DNA from: Fervidicella metallireducens AeB
GTDB taxonomy: Bacteria; Bacillota; Clostridia; Clostridiales; Caloramatoraceae
Assembly (NCBI RefSeq): GCF_000601455.1
Contig: NZ_AZQP01000020.1
Coordinates: forward strand, 1 to 46,759
Direction: 5' to 3'
Length of the DNA: 46,759 nt
Positions 1 through 8,796 of the stretch are shown one piece after another. A model generated the notes under the pieces. The model was not told the origin of the DNA. It ran no database searches and saw only the letters and a list, made by a program, of their open reading frames with translations. The position numbers and the translations under genes are program-made. Positions within the stretch are counted from its first letter, which is position 1. Each line of letters begins with the position of its first letter.

Positions 1-103
1 CCTTATTTACTATCTAAATAGATTTTAATAAAAAAGATGAAATTTGTCCAACTAATTAATTATGCTAAACAAATAATATTTATACAATTTTTTATAAAAA
101 TAG

Positions 104-132
104 TTGCATAAATATAAATATATTTGTATAAT
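104..132 (+). promoter_or_regulatory. Promoter of the amino-acid transporter/arg operon
   Basis: TTGCAT (104-109) and TATAAT (127-132) are separated by 17 bases and lie about 30 bases before the first gene's start. The match to a sigma-A promoter is good. Confidence 0.6.
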
Positions 133-137
133 ATACA
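105..137 (+). promoter_or_regulatory. Candidate ArgR operator over the promoter
   Basis: TGCATAAATATAAA (105-118) fits the ARG-box pattern TGNAT-N4-ATNCA with one mismatch. TGTATAATATACA (125-137) is a near-perfect palindrome over the -10 box. The spacing between their centres, about 20 bases, resembles paired ARG boxes. The downstream unit contains argG and argH, which ArgR commonly controls. AT-rich DNA produces such patterns by chance, so this is inference. Confidence 0.35.
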
Positions 138-164
138 CATCAAATAAAAAGGGGAGAGATGATA

Positions 165-956
165 ATGAAAAAAATATTTGTAACTTTTTTAGTAACAGTA
201 ATAGTTTTAGGTTTTATAGGGTGTAGCAGCCCAAAGGAATCAAATCAATTAAATTCACTAGAGAAAATTAAAAAATCTGGAATTTTAACAATGGGATTGG
301 ATGATTCTTTTCCACCTATGGAGTTTAGAGATGATAACAATAATTTACAAGGTTTTGATATTGATCTTGGTAATGAAATTGCTAAAAAATTAGGTGTAAA
401 AGCTGAATTTATTACAACAGATTTTAATGGGATAATATTAGCACTTACAACAGGTAAGTTTGATATGGTTTTGTCGACATTAAGCATTACAGATGAAAGA
501 AAACAAACCATTGATTTTTCTGAACCGTATATTATGGAAGGTATTATTGTAGCAATAAAGGGAGGTAATTCAACTATTAATAATCTTGAAGATCTAAAGG
601 GAAAAATAATTGCTTGCCAGATGGGGTCAACTAGTGAAAGTGCAGGTCAAAAAATCTCGGGTATAAAAGAATTAAAAAAATATGACAAAATAACTGAAGC
701 TTTTCATGATTTATCTATTGGAAGAATTGATGCAGTTGTTGTTGATGAGCTTGTAGGCAGATATTATATGTCAAAGAAAAGCGGAGAATATGAAGTACTT
801 AAAGATAAATTAAATGATGAGCCAGTGGGAATTGGTTTTAAAAAAGAAGATGTTGAATTAAAGGAAGCAGTTCAAAAGGCAATTGAAGAACTTAAAAAAG
901 ATGGGACCCTATCTAAGTTATCAATTAAATGGTTTGGAGTAGATATATATAAATAA
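165..956 (+). CDS. Amino-acid ABC transporter substrate-binding lipoprotein
   Basis: This is an extracellular binding protein of the polar amino-acid family (SBP_bac_3), anchored to the membrane by lipid. A hydrophobic signal ends in the lipobox-like GFIGC, followed by Ser-rich sequence. The mature part has family motifs: DDSFPPMEF near the ligand-binding start, GFDIDLGNEIAKKLG, and the ligand-contact segment STLSITDERK. The start at 165 is preferred over the ATG at 159 because GGGGAG (151-156) sits 8 bases before 165 and almost touches 159. The permease and ATPase genes follow. Because argG and argH come next, arginine or a precursor (ornithine, citrulline) is the likely ligand. That ligand is inferred from context only. 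Confidence 0.88.
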   Translation: MKKIFVTFLVTVIVLGFIGCSSPKESNQLNSLEKIKKSGILTMGLDDSFPPMEFRDDNNNLQGFDIDLGNEIAKKLGVKAEFITTDFNGIILALTTGKFDMVLSTLSITDERKQTIDFSEPYIMEGIIVAIKGGNSTINNLEDLKGKIIACQMGSTSESAGQKISGIKELKKYDKITEAFHDLSIGRIDAVVVDELVGRYYMSKKSGEYEVLKDKLNDEPVGIGFKKEDVELKEAVQKAIEELKKDGTLSKLSIKWFGVDIYK

Positions 957-961
957 CAAAA

Positions 962-986
962 TGTATATATATGCAATGAATATACA
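962..986 (+). promoter_or_regulatory. Second ARG-box-like site before the permease
   Basis: TGTATATATATGCA (962-975) fits TGNAT-N4-ATNCA exactly and is followed by TGAATATACA (977-986). It lies in the 64-base gap between the binding-protein and permease genes. It may be an internal ArgR site, or chance in AT-rich DNA. Confidence 0.3.
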
Positions 987-1020
987 ATAAATTAAGGGGC
1001 TTTATACAGGAGGGAATAAA

Positions 1021-1671
1021 TTGGATTTTTCAATAATTAACAGAACTTTGCCTATATTGTTAAAAGGAAGTCTTATGACTATTGAACTTACGGTTTTTAC
1101 AATTGTTTTAGGCAGTATTTTAGGAATAAGTGTTGGGCTTTTGAAATTATCAAAGAATAAGGTTATTTACTTTATTTCATCTTTATATACATGGATGTTT
1201 AGAGGCACACCTTTATTATTACAGCTGTTTTTTTTCTATTATGGATTACCTAATTTAGGATTAAATTTAAGCCCCATGAATGCAGCGATTTTAGGACTTA
1301 GTTTAAATTGTGGAGCATATATGGCGGAAATTGTAAGGGGAGGAATTTTATCCATAGATAAAGGGCAATTTGAGGCAGCAAAGGCTTTAGGATTCAACTA
1401 TATTCAAACTATGCTGAAAATTATCTTGCCACAAACCTATAGAAGATTAATTCCGCCAATTGGAAATCAATTTATTTCCATGCTTAAGGATACTTCATTG
1501 GTTTCATCAATTGCAATGGTTGAATTAATGCGCTCTGCTCAACAAATGTATGCAACAACCTTTAAACCAATCGAAATCTTTTTTGTAACTGGTTGTATTT
1601 ATTTACTTATGACAACAGTATTTACTGCCTTTTTTTCAGTACTAGAGAAAAGATTATCAATATATGAATAG
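1021..1671 (+). CDS. Amino-acid ABC transporter permease
   Basis: This is an integral membrane subunit of the HisM/GlnP family of polar amino-acid importers. It starts with TTG, 6 bases after AGGAGGG (1008-1014). The N-terminal part (LPILLKGSLMTIELTVFTIV) is the typical start of the His/Glu/Gln/Arg/opine permease domain. The EAA loop that docks on the ATPase is visible as QFEAAKALGFNYIQTMLKIILPQ, around residues 118-140. Its length of 216 residues is normal. It sits between the binding protein and the ATPase, 9 bases before the latter. Confidence 0.9.
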   Translation: MDFSIINRTLPILLKGSLMTIELTVFTIVLGSILGISVGLLKLSKNKVIYFISSLYTWMFRGTPLLLQLFFFYYGLPNLGLNLSPMNAAILGLSLNCGAYMAEIVRGGILSIDKGQFEAAKALGFNYIQTMLKIILPQTYRRLIPPIGNQFISMLKDTSLVSSIAMVELMRSAQQMYATTFKPIEIFFVTGCIYLLMTTVFTAFFSVLEKRLSIYE

Positions 1672-1680
1672 GAGGACAGC

Positions 1681-2406
1681 ATGAATCTTATAGAAGTTAA
1701 AAATGCAAATAAGAAATATAATAATTCGGTTGTATTAAATGACATCAATATTGATGTTAAGAAGGGTGAAGTGTTAGTAATAATTGGACCATCTGGTTCG
1801 GGAAAAAGTACTTTTCTCCGATGCATAAACAACCTGGAGAGTTTAGATTGTGGCGATGTCTATATAAATGGTGAAAAGGTTAATTTTAAAAACAATAATA
1901 GTAAATCTGTAACAAATGTAGGGATGGTATTTCAAAATTTTAACCTGTTTCCCCATATGACTGCTTTACAAAATGTTATGGCTGCACCTGTAATTGTTAA
2001 AAAGGAAAAGAAAGAAGAAGTTAAAGAAAGAGCAATTAATCTTTTAGAGAAAGTTGGATTGAAAGATAAAATTAATTGCTATCCTTCAAAATTATCTGGT
2101 GGACAAAAGCAAAGAGTAGCCATAGCAAGAGCTTTAGCTATGAATCCAGATATTATACTTTTTGATGAGCCGACATCAGCTCTTGATCCAGAGCTAGTTG
2201 GAGAAGTTTTAAATGTAATAAAGGAACTTGCAAAAGAAGGGATGACAATGATTGTTGTAACTCATGAAATGGGGTTTGCACGTGAGATTGCAGATAGAGT
2301 CATTTTTATGGAAGATGGAAAAATTTTAGAGGAAGATATACCAGAAATTATTTTTTCAAGACCAAAACACCTAAGAATAAAGCAATTTTTACAAAAGGTG
2401 ATATAA
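1681..2406 (+). CDS. Amino-acid ABC transporter ATP-binding protein
   Basis: This is the cytoplasmic ATPase of the importer, of the GlnQ/HisP/ArtP family. It carries Walker A GPSGSGKS (36-43), a Q-loop in [12 protein letters not shown], the ABC signature LSGGQ (138-142), Walker B ILFDEP with the catalytic Glu163, the D-loop SALDP, and an H-loop His in THEMGFA. At 241 residues it is the usual size. A ribosome binding site, AGGAGG, lies just before the start. argG begins 17 bases downstream without a terminator, which argues for co-transcription with arginine synthesis. Confidence 0.93.
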   Translation: MNLIEVKNANKKYNNSVVLNDINIDVKKGEVLVIIGPSGSGKSTFLRCINNLESLDCGDVYINGEKVNFKNNNSKSVTNVGMVFQNFNLFPHMTALQNVMAAPVIVKKEKKEEVKERAINLLEKVGLKDKINCYPSKLSGGQKQRVAIARALAMNPDIILFDEPTSALDPELVGEVLNVIKELAKEGMTMIVVTHEMGFAREIADRVIFMEDGKILEEDIPEIIFSRPKHLRIKQFLQKVI

Positions 2407-2422
2407 GGAGAGGAGTAATATT

Positions 2423-3625
2423 ATGAATAATAAAGATAAAGTAGTTTTAGCATATTCAGGTGGATTAGACACTTCGATAATTATACCATGGCTGAAGGAA
2501 AATTATGATTTTGAAGTAATTGCCGTATGTGTTGATGTTGGACAAGGGGAAGATATGGCAGAAATAAAAGAAAAGGCTATTAAGACAGGTGCGTCAAAAG
2601 TATATATTGAAGATGTTAAAAAAGAATTTGTTGAAGAGTATTTATTTAAGGCGGTAAAAAGTGGAGCAATATATGAAAATAAATACTTGTTAGGAACTTC
2701 TTTTGCTAGACCGTTAATTGCTAAAAAATTGGTTGAAGTTGCTCATAAAGAAGGAGCTAAGCATATTTGTCATGGATGTACAGGAAAAGGAAATGATCAG
2801 GTACGATTTGAAGTTTCCATAGCGGCCCTTGACCCTGATATTAAAGTTATTGCACCATGGAGAATTTGGAGCATCAAATCAAGGGAGGAAGCAATAGATT
2901 ATGCACAATTAAAGGGAGTAGATATACCAGTTACAAAAGAAAAGATATATTCAAGAGACCGAAACATATGGCACATAAGTCATGAAGGTGGTGAATTAGA
3001 GGATCCACAAAACGAGCATAATTCTGATATGTATTTAATGACTATACCTCCAGAAAAAGCAAAGGATGAGGTATGTTATGTAGATATTTATTTTGACAAG
3101 GGTATACCTAAAAAAGTTAATGGAATGGAAATGGAATCAGTTGAAATGATAAATTATCTAAATAAATTAGGTGGAGAAAATGGTATTGGGATTGTTGATT
3201 TAATAGAAAACAGACTTGTTGGCATGAAATCAAGAGGAATCTATGAAACACCAGGTGGAACAATTTTATATGCTGCTCACAGTGAATTAGAACATCTGAC
3301 ATTAGATAGAGCAACTATGCATTATAAGAAATTAATTTCATTAAAATATTCAGAATTAGTTTATGATGGTTTATGGTACACAACCCTAAAGGATGCCTTG
3401 GATGCTTTTATTGATAAAACTCAGGAAACGGTTACAGGAAATGTAAAATTAAAGCTATACAAAGGAAATATAATGGTTGCAGGAATAAATTCTCCATTTG
3501 CATTATATAATCAAAGTATTTCATCCTTTGGAGAAAGTGATCTATATAATCATAAGGATGCAGAAGGATTTATAAACTTATTTGGTCTCCCTGTGAAAAT
3601 AAAATCCTTAATGAATAATAAATAG
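2423..3625 (+). CDS. argG: Argininosuccinate synthase
   Basis: This cytosolic enzyme joins citrulline and aspartate, using ATP, to give argininosuccinate in the penultimate step of arginine synthesis. The PP-loop ATP-binding motif AYSGGLDTS lies near residue 9. Further family blocks are [31 protein letters not shown], and APWRIW. The length of 400 residues is standard. AGGAGAGGAG precedes the start. argH follows 17 bases later. Confidence 0.96.
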   Translation: MNNKDKVVLAYSGGLDTSIIIPWLKENYDFEVIAVCVDVGQGEDMAEIKEKAIKTGASKVYIEDVKKEFVEEYLFKAVKSGAIYENKYLLGTSFARPLIAKKLVEVAHKEGAKHICHGCTGKGNDQVRFEVSIAALDPDIKVIAPWRIWSIKSREEAIDYAQLKGVDIPVTKEKIYSRDRNIWHISHEGGELEDPQNEHNSDMYLMTIPPEKAKDEVCYVDIYFDKGIPKKVNGMEMESVEMINYLNKLGGENGIGIVDLIENRLVGMKSRGIYETPGGTILYAAHSELEHLTLDRATMHYKKLISLKYSELVYDGLWYTTLKDALDAFIDKTQETVTGNVKLKLYKGNIMVAGINSPFALYNQSISSFGESDLYNHKDAEGFINLFGLPVKIKSLMNNK

Positions 3626-3641
3626 AGGAAGGACAGATAAT

Positions 3642-4958
3642 ATGAAACTTTGGGGTGGAAGATTTTTAGGAAAAGAAAGTAGGTTAATGGAGGAATTTAA
3701 TAGTTCTTTGCATGTTGATAAGGTTCTATACAAACAAGATATTCGTGGAAGTATAGCTCATCTAAAGATGTTGGTAAGACAGAATTTATTAACAAATGAA
3801 GAGGGAGAAAGGTTAATAAATGGGTTAGTTTCTTTATTAAAGGATATTGAAGAGGGAAAGTTAAAAATTGAGGGAATTTATGAAGATATCCATAGTTTTA
3901 TAGAAATTAATCTGGTTGACAGGGTTGGAGAAGTAGGAAAAAAACTGCATACTGCCAGAAGTAGAAATGATCAGGTTGCCGTTGATACAAAATTATATGC
4001 AAAAGAAAAAGCTTTTGAGATAATAAATGATATAAAGGATTTAATGGATACAATAAAAACTGTTGCAGATGCAAATGAAGCATTAATGCCAGGATATACT
4101 CACCTTCAGGCTGCTCAGGTAATTACATTTAAGCATCATATTATGGCATATTATTATATGCTTGAGAGGGATATAAAGCGTATTTTAAATGCCATTGAAA
4201 TTATGAACGAAAGTCCACTGGGTTGTTGTGCACTTGCAGGTACTACATTTGAAATCGATAGAGAATATACAGCATTGGAGCTAGGGTTTAAAAAGCCTGT
4301 AGAGAATTTTTTAGATGGTGTCAGCGACAGGGATTATATTATAGAATTGATATCAGCTTTTTCAATAATCATGATGCATCTGAGCCGATTAAGCGAAGAA
4401 TTAATCATATGGAGTAGTCAAGAATTTAAATTTGTTGAGATGGATGATGCTTATACAACTGGTAGCAGTATAATGCCTCAAAAAAAGAATCCAGATGCAG
4501 CTGAACTAATCAGGGGTAAGACTGGAAGAGTATATGGAGCTTTGATATCAATTTTAACTTTGATGAAGGGGCTTCCTTTAGCATATAATAAGGATATGCA
4601 GGAAGATAAAGAGCAGTTTTTTGATGCAATAGTAACAGTTCAAAAAAGCATAATAATGATGAAAGAAGTTATAGCAACACTAAAAATAAATAAAGGAAAT
4701 ATGTTAGAATCTATAAAAAAAGGATTTTTAAATGCTACTGAAATAGCGGATTATTTGGTTAACAAGGGGCTGGAATTTAGAAATGCTCATAAGATTTCAG
4801 GTCAGATAGTTGTTTATTGTGAGAAAAATAATAAATTAATAGAAGATTTAAATATTACTGAGTTTAAAATGTTTAGTGATTTGTTCGAAATGGATATTTA
4901 TGATTTTATTGCTTATGATAACATCATAAGCAAAGGTATAAAAATTAAAATGAAATAA
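3642..4958 (+). CDS. argH: Argininosuccinate lyase
   Basis: This enzyme cleaves argininosuccinate to arginine and fumarate, the last step of arginine synthesis. It is a homotetramer of the fumarase/aspartase superfamily. It shows the family start MKLWGGRF, the substrate-binding HTARSRNDQVA block, the catalytic-region MPGYTHLQAAQ, and the mobile-loop signature GSSIMPQKKNP at residues 274-284, which contains the catalytic Ser. At 438 residues it is slightly short but complete. It ends the operon and is followed at once by a terminator hairpin. Confidence 0.96.
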   Translation: MKLWGGRFLGKESRLMEEFNSSLHVDKVLYKQDIRGSIAHLKMLVRQNLLTNEEGERLINGLVSLLKDIEEGKLKIEGIYEDIHSFIEINLVDRVGEVGKKLHTARSRNDQVAVDTKLYAKEKAFEIINDIKDLMDTIKTVADANEALMPGYTHLQAAQVITFKHHIMAYYYMLERDIKRILNAIEIMNESPLGCCALAGTTFEIDREYTALELGFKKPVENFLDGVSDRDYIIELISAFSIIMMHLSRLSEELIIWSSQEFKFVEMDDAYTTGSSIMPQKKNPDAAELIRGKTGRVYGALISILTLMKGLPLAYNKDMQEDKEQFFDAIVTVQKSIIMMKEVIATLKINKGNMLESIKKGFLNATEIADYLVNKGLEFRNAHKISGQIVVYCEKNNKLIEDLNITEFKMFSDLFEMDIYDFIAYDNIISKGIKIKMK

Positions 4959-4992
4959 TCCTCAAGATTGAGGGTTATTTCATTTTTTATTT
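4953..4992 (+). terminator. Terminator after argH
   Basis: A 12-bp stem (AAATAATCCTCA against TGAGGGTTATTT) with loop AGAT overlaps the argH stop region and is followed by CATTTTTTATTT. It closes the arginine operon. Confidence 0.75.
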
Positions 4993-5015
4993 ATTTAAGT
5001 AATGTAACCATATGC

Positions 5016-6172
5016 TTATTTTAATAAATTAATCGTCTTGTGAATTGAATCAACTGTGTAAATAATTTCATCCAATGTATTAAAATATCCAATACTGAAT
5101 CGTACGGTACCTTTAGGATAGGTGTTTAGTGTTTTGTGAGCTAATGGTGCACAGTGTAACCCAACTCTTGTCATAATCCCAAAATCTCTCTCAAGAATAA
5201 ATGCTACTTCTGAATTGTCAAGATTTTTAAAGTCTAAAGAAACAACCGATGTCCGTCCTTCTATACTTTTTAAACCTATTATGTTAAGCTCACTGATATT
5301 CTGCAGCTCACCAATGAATCTGCTGGTTAAGTACATCTCCTTATCTTTTATTGCTTTAATACCTATTTTTTGTATGAATTCCACTGAAGCATTTAGACCA
5401 AAAATTCCAGGAATATTTAATGTTCCAGATTCGAACTTATCTGGTAGAAAATCAGGTTGAAATTCAGACTCTGATATACTTCCAGTACACCTTCTATAAG
5501 GGGATTAAGTTGTTGGGAAAAATCATCTCTGATAATAAAACCTCCTATTCCCTGGGGACCTAGCAGTCCCTTATGGCCTGTGAAGGTTAATGCGCTCAAA
5601 TTAAAGCTTTTAAAATCTATATCAATACTACCTGCACTTTGGGCAGAATCAAGAACAAAGTATATATTATGATGTTTGCATATTTCGCCAATTTGTTTGA
5701 CTGGTAATATAGTACCACAAACATTAGAAGCATGTGTCATAATAACCATCTTAGTATTAGGTTTAATATAAGTTTCAAAATGTGTTGGTTCTAAAGTTCC
5801 ATCTGTGTTACATAAAACAATATCATATTCTACACCTGATTTTGATAAGTTGTTTAAGGGCCTTACAACAGAGTTATGCTCCATTGATGAAATTATTACA
5901 TGATCGTTTGGCTTTAGGAAGCCTTTAAGTATTGTATTGATACTTTGGGTTATATTAGCAGTAAAAACAACGTTTAAAGGGTTATCAAAATTAAATAACT
6001 CACAGAGTTTTGAACGGGTTTCATAGACAATTTGGCCTGCAGAAAAAGACGTTTTATATGTTCCACGACCAACATTTACACCGATATTGTTTATATAATT
6101 ATTTATTGCAGATGAAACACCTGGAGCTTTGGGAAAGGAAGTAGCGCTGTTATCTAAGTATATGTTTTTCAT
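5016..6172 (-). pseudogene. Class V aminotransferase / cysteine desulfurase-like protein, frameshifted
   Basis: This is a PLP-dependent NifS-like enzyme of the TIGR01977 type. The first part (6172 down to about 5490) has the start NIYLDNSATSFPKAPGV, the His of the SMEHNSVVRPL block, the PLP-Asp segment VLDSAQSAGS, and the PLP lysine in GHKGLLGPQGIGG. The second part, down to 5016, lies in another frame and carries the catalytic-Cys loop GLHCAPLAH. Joining them needs one extra base near 5488: the coding strand reads GAAGGTGTACTGG where GAAGGTGGTACTGG would continue as EGGTGS. The corrected protein would be 385 residues, the normal size. The break is either a real one-base deletion or a sequencing error. 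The gene stands alone, facing away from its + strand neighbours. Confidence 0.85.
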
Positions 6173-6291
6173 AATTAATACCTCCAGTTCAGATAATGTT
6201 GAAAATAAACTATATAAACATAATATTACTTTTTGGATTAAAATTGAATTATTAAATACATATATTTAAAAATATAAGTTTTCATATAAAA

Positions 6292-6319
6292 TTTGAAAAA
6301 TTCAGAAAAATGATATAAA
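6292..6319 (+). promoter_or_regulatory. Promoter of the C26-family gene
   Basis: TTTGAA (6292-6297) and TATAAA (6314-6319) are 16 bases apart, shortly before the GGAGGG ribosome binding site. The match is moderate. Confidence 0.4.
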
Positions 6320-6341
6320 ATATTTGTAAGGAGGGATAACT

Positions 6342-7064
6342 ATGGCAAAACCATTAATAGGAATCACATGTAATTATCTTTTATCTGAAAAAGAGAACCT
6401 ATTAGGTCAAGAAGGAAACTATATATCCCAAGCATTTATTGATGCTGTTTTAAAATCTGGAGGAGTACCAATATTAATTCCAATAATAAATTCAGAGGAA
6501 GATATTCTGCAAATAATGGATAAGCTTGATGGAATAATACTGTCCAGTGGGTACGACGTTAACCCAATTTATTATGGTGAGGAACCCTCTGTTCATGTTG
6601 GATTTACTTATAGTCCAAGGGACATTTTTGAGTTATTTATCGTTAAGGCTGCTATTGAGAGGGATATGCCAATTTTAGGAACGGCAAGAGGACAACAAAT
6701 AATGACTGTTGCCTTTGGTGGAAAACTATATCAAGATATTAGTGAAAATAAAAATGCATATATTAATCATATTCAAAGGGCCAATATAAATGATATAGGA
6801 CATTATATTGACATAGTACCTGGAACAAAGTTACATAAAATATTTGATACGGATAGGATGTTGGTTAATAGTTTTCACCATCAGGCAGCTAAAACAGTTC
6901 CAGCGAATTTTATAATTTCAGCAACCTCATCGGATGGAATAATTGAGGCAATTGAGCACCAGAGTAAACCAATTATGGCTGTTCAATGGAGACCTGATAT
7001 TATGATAAAGAAACATCCAGTAATGTTAAAGATATTTAAGGAGTTTATAAGTTGGTGTGAATAG
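6342..7064 (+). CDS. Peptidase C26 / class I glutamine amidotransferase-like protein lacking the catalytic triad
   Basis: The fold is that of gamma-glutamyl-GABA hydrolase (PuuD) proteins. It has the start PLIGITCNY, QAFIDAVLKSGGVPILIP, a degenerate oxyanion segment (GIILSSGYDVNP, usually LPGGGDVDP), and VNSFHHQA. The nucleophile elbow, normally GxCRGxQ, reads GTARGQQ, so the Cys is Ala115. The final catalytic motif, normally QWHPE, reads QWRPD, giving Arg217 and Asp219. All three catalytic positions are therefore substituted, while length (240 residues) and scaffold are intact. It is more likely a pseudoenzyme with a binding or regulatory role than an active hydrolase. It is a single-gene unit with its own promoter and terminator. 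The family call is firm; the function is unknown. Confidence 0.85.
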   Translation: MAKPLIGITCNYLLSEKENLLGQEGNYISQAFIDAVLKSGGVPILIPIINSEEDILQIMDKLDGIILSSGYDVNPIYYGEEPSVHVGFTYSPRDIFELFIVKAAIERDMPILGTARGQQIMTVAFGGKLYQDISENKNAYINHIQRANINDIGHYIDIVPGTKLHKIFDTDRMLVNSFHHQAAKTVPANFIISATSSDGIIEAIEHQSKPIMAVQWRPDIMIKKHPVMLKIFKEFISWCE

Positions 7065-7074
7065 AATATGATTT

Positions 7075-7099
7075 TAAAAGCCTTGTGGGCTTTTTATTT
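7075..7099 (+). terminator. Terminator after the C26-family gene
   Basis: AAAAGCC and GGGCTTTTT flank the loop TTGT, followed by more T residues. Confidence 0.75.
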
Positions 7100-7175
7100 T
7101 TTATTAATATTTCTAGTAACAGTTACATATCTATAAAGGGAGGATGAGAAATAAGAATAACCAGGGAGTGATAAA

Positions 7176-7943
7176 ATGAGATACACCAGATTGGAAATCA
7201 AAGGGAAACCATATGATTTATGGATGAAAAACATTATATACTTTTTCTTTATAATACCATTAGTTGCTATGCCCACAGGAAAATTAGTGGCCAAGCATGT
7301 TATTATTCCGAACTTCATAAAAATGTATACATCTCAGTCGGATAAAGGAAAAGATGTAATAAGTTTCAAAAGTAGTCATGATATTTATTTGGTTCAAGCA
7401 GGAGTTTTTTTAAAAAAGGATAATGCAGAGTCATTTCAGAAATTTTTAAAAACCAAAGATATAAACGCTATTATTTTTAAGGATAAGGAATTTTACAGGG
7501 TAATAGCAAAAATTTCTGATTCAAAAATGGAGATAGATAAATTAAATGAAAAAATGCAAACTTTGGGTTATAGTTGTATAATAACTCAGTTTAAATTTGA
7601 TAACCTTGTAGGTTACGACGAAGATGAAAAAGTAAGTAATTACATGAATATAATATTACAAAATATTTTATTGCAGATAGATTTAATTAATAATGAAAAT
7701 ATAGATAAAAACAAATATGAGTCTCAATACAAGAGAAACATTAGTATTTTAAACAGCGAAGTTGAATATATAAAAAATAGCAATAAAATCGATGAGAAAA
7801 TAAAAAGATTATTGCAAACTTTAAGTAAAGATTTGCAGGTGTTTATAGACAACAATTCTGACAAAAATATTGATATTATAATTAAAGAGATATATGATTT
7901 GAAAAATATTGAGGATTATATAAGGGAAAATAGTTTTAAATAA
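7176..7943 (+). CDS. Membrane-anchored SPOR-like domain protein
   Basis: I do not recognise a named family member. A single hydrophobic segment (about residues 18-36, IIYFFFIIPLVAMPTG) is followed by an outward region. Residues about 67-135 resemble a SPOR (sporulation-related repeat) domain: it starts YLVQAGVFLKKDNAESF, then FYRVIAKISD, then TLGYSCII. SPOR domains bind peptidoglycan stripped of stem peptides. The C-terminal 110 residues are helical and rich in Asn, Lys, Ile and Asp, without motifs I know. The start is preceded by GGGAGTG. The next gene lies 63 bases downstream. The SPOR call is by eye and moderate. Confidence 0.65.
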   Translation: MRYTRLEIKGKPYDLWMKNIIYFFFIIPLVAMPTGKLVAKHVIIPNFIKMYTSQSDKGKDVISFKSSHDIYLVQAGVFLKKDNAESFQKFLKTKDINAIIFKDKEFYRVIAKISDSKMEIDKLNEKMQTLGYSCIITQFKFDNLVGYDEDEKVSNYMNIILQNILLQIDLINNENIDKNKYESQYKRNISILNSEVEYIKNSNKIDEKIKRLLQTLSKDLQVFIDNNSDKNIDIIIKEIYDLKNIEDYIRENSFK

Positions 7944-8006
7944 TAATATAATGATATAATATATTTAAAGCCTTATGGTAATAGTTTAAACAAAGGGAGA
8001 TTAGTT

Positions 8007-8543
8007 ATGAGGGAATTATCGTTACATATAATGGATATTGCTGAGAATTCAGTAACAGCAGGAGCGGATTTAATTGAAATAACAATAGAAGAAAATAGAA
8101 ATGAAGATTATTTATTGATTCTTGTTAAAGATAATGGCAGCGGTATAGATGAAGAAATGTTAAAGGATATTACCGATCCTTTTGTTACAACAAGGAAGAC
8201 GAGAAGGGTTGGATTGGGATTATCTTTATTTGAAGCTGCTTGTGTAAGATGTGATGGATATCTAAAGGTTGAATCTAAAAAGCATTACGGTACTAAAATT
8301 ACTGCTTTTATGAAATATAATCATATAGATAGAGCCCCGTTAGGTAAAGTGGAAGAAACTATTTTGTCTTTATTATTGTACGATAGGATAGATTTAATAT
8401 ATAGACATATTATAAATGAAAAGGAATTTATATTTGAAACAAAGGAGATAAAAAAAATAGTTGGTGAAGATATAAACTCCCCTGAAATATTGCAGTGGAT
8501 AAAAGAGTATATATCCCAAAATATAAATGCGTTAGAGACATAA
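8007..8543 (+). CDS. HATPase-fold ATP-binding protein
   Basis: This is a stand-alone ATPase domain of the histidine kinase/GyrB/Hsp90 type with no dimerisation or sensor part. The N box is HIMDIAENSVTAGA (metal-binding Asn14), the G1 box is DNGSGI, the F-box-like segment is TDPFVTTRKTRR, and the G2 box is GLGLSLF. The C-terminal third has no motif I recognise. Close relatives in Clostridia often sit beside hydrogenase or NADH-dehydrogenase genes, but no such neighbour is present here. The protein may act as an anti-sigma or kinase-like switch; this is inference. GGGAG precedes the start and a strong terminator follows. Confidence 0.75.
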   Translation: MRELSLHIMDIAENSVTAGADLIEITIEENRNEDYLLILVKDNGSGIDEEMLKDITDPFVTTRKTRRVGLGLSLFEAACVRCDGYLKVESKKHYGTKITAFMKYNHIDRAPLGKVEETILSLLLYDRIDLIYRHIINEKEFIFETKEIKKIVGEDINSPEILQWIKEYISQNINALET

Positions 8544-8556
8544 TATTGGAAAGTTT

Positions 8557-8581
8557 AGAGAGCCAAATGGCTCTTTTTTTA
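8557..8581 (+). terminator. Terminator after the HATPase gene
   Basis: AGAGCC (8559-8564) pairs with GGCTCT (8569-8574) around AAAT, followed by seven T residues. Confidence 0.85.
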
Positions 8582-8693
8582 TGAAATGATATTTTGTATA
8601 ATAAAAAATTGCAATGATAAATCAGTTTTTTAAGTAAAAAGTAGTTGTTTGTAAAGAATTATAATAAATGAAAAATAACATTATTTAAATGAC

Positions 8694-8722
8694 TTGTCTA
8701 CAATGGTCTAAAATGTTAAACT
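8694..8722 (+). promoter_or_regulatory. Possible promoter for the DUF4321-maf-radC-mre cluster
   Basis: TTGTCT (8694-8699) and TAAACT (8717-8722) are 17 bases apart in the 253-base gap between the terminator and the DUF4321 gene. I see nothing else in that gap. Confidence 0.35.
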
Positions 8723-8796
8723 TATATAAGTGGAATTTTAAAGATTATGTTTAAAATTTTAATTAATAATCAATAATTATAAAAGGGGGATACCCT

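Noticed and set aside
1-158. T-box or other amino-acid riboswitch before the transporter
   Set aside because: The promoter is only about 30 bases from the gene start, leaving no room for a T-box, and no T-box sequence was seen.
5215-5460. 81-codon + strand frame inside the broken aminotransferase gene
   Set aside because: The minus-strand frames carry the conserved catalytic motifs; this is their shadow.
7144-7179. Eleven-codon frame before the SPOR-like gene (ATGA overlap)
   Set aside because: Its only ribosome binding site touches the ATG, so initiation is unlikely.
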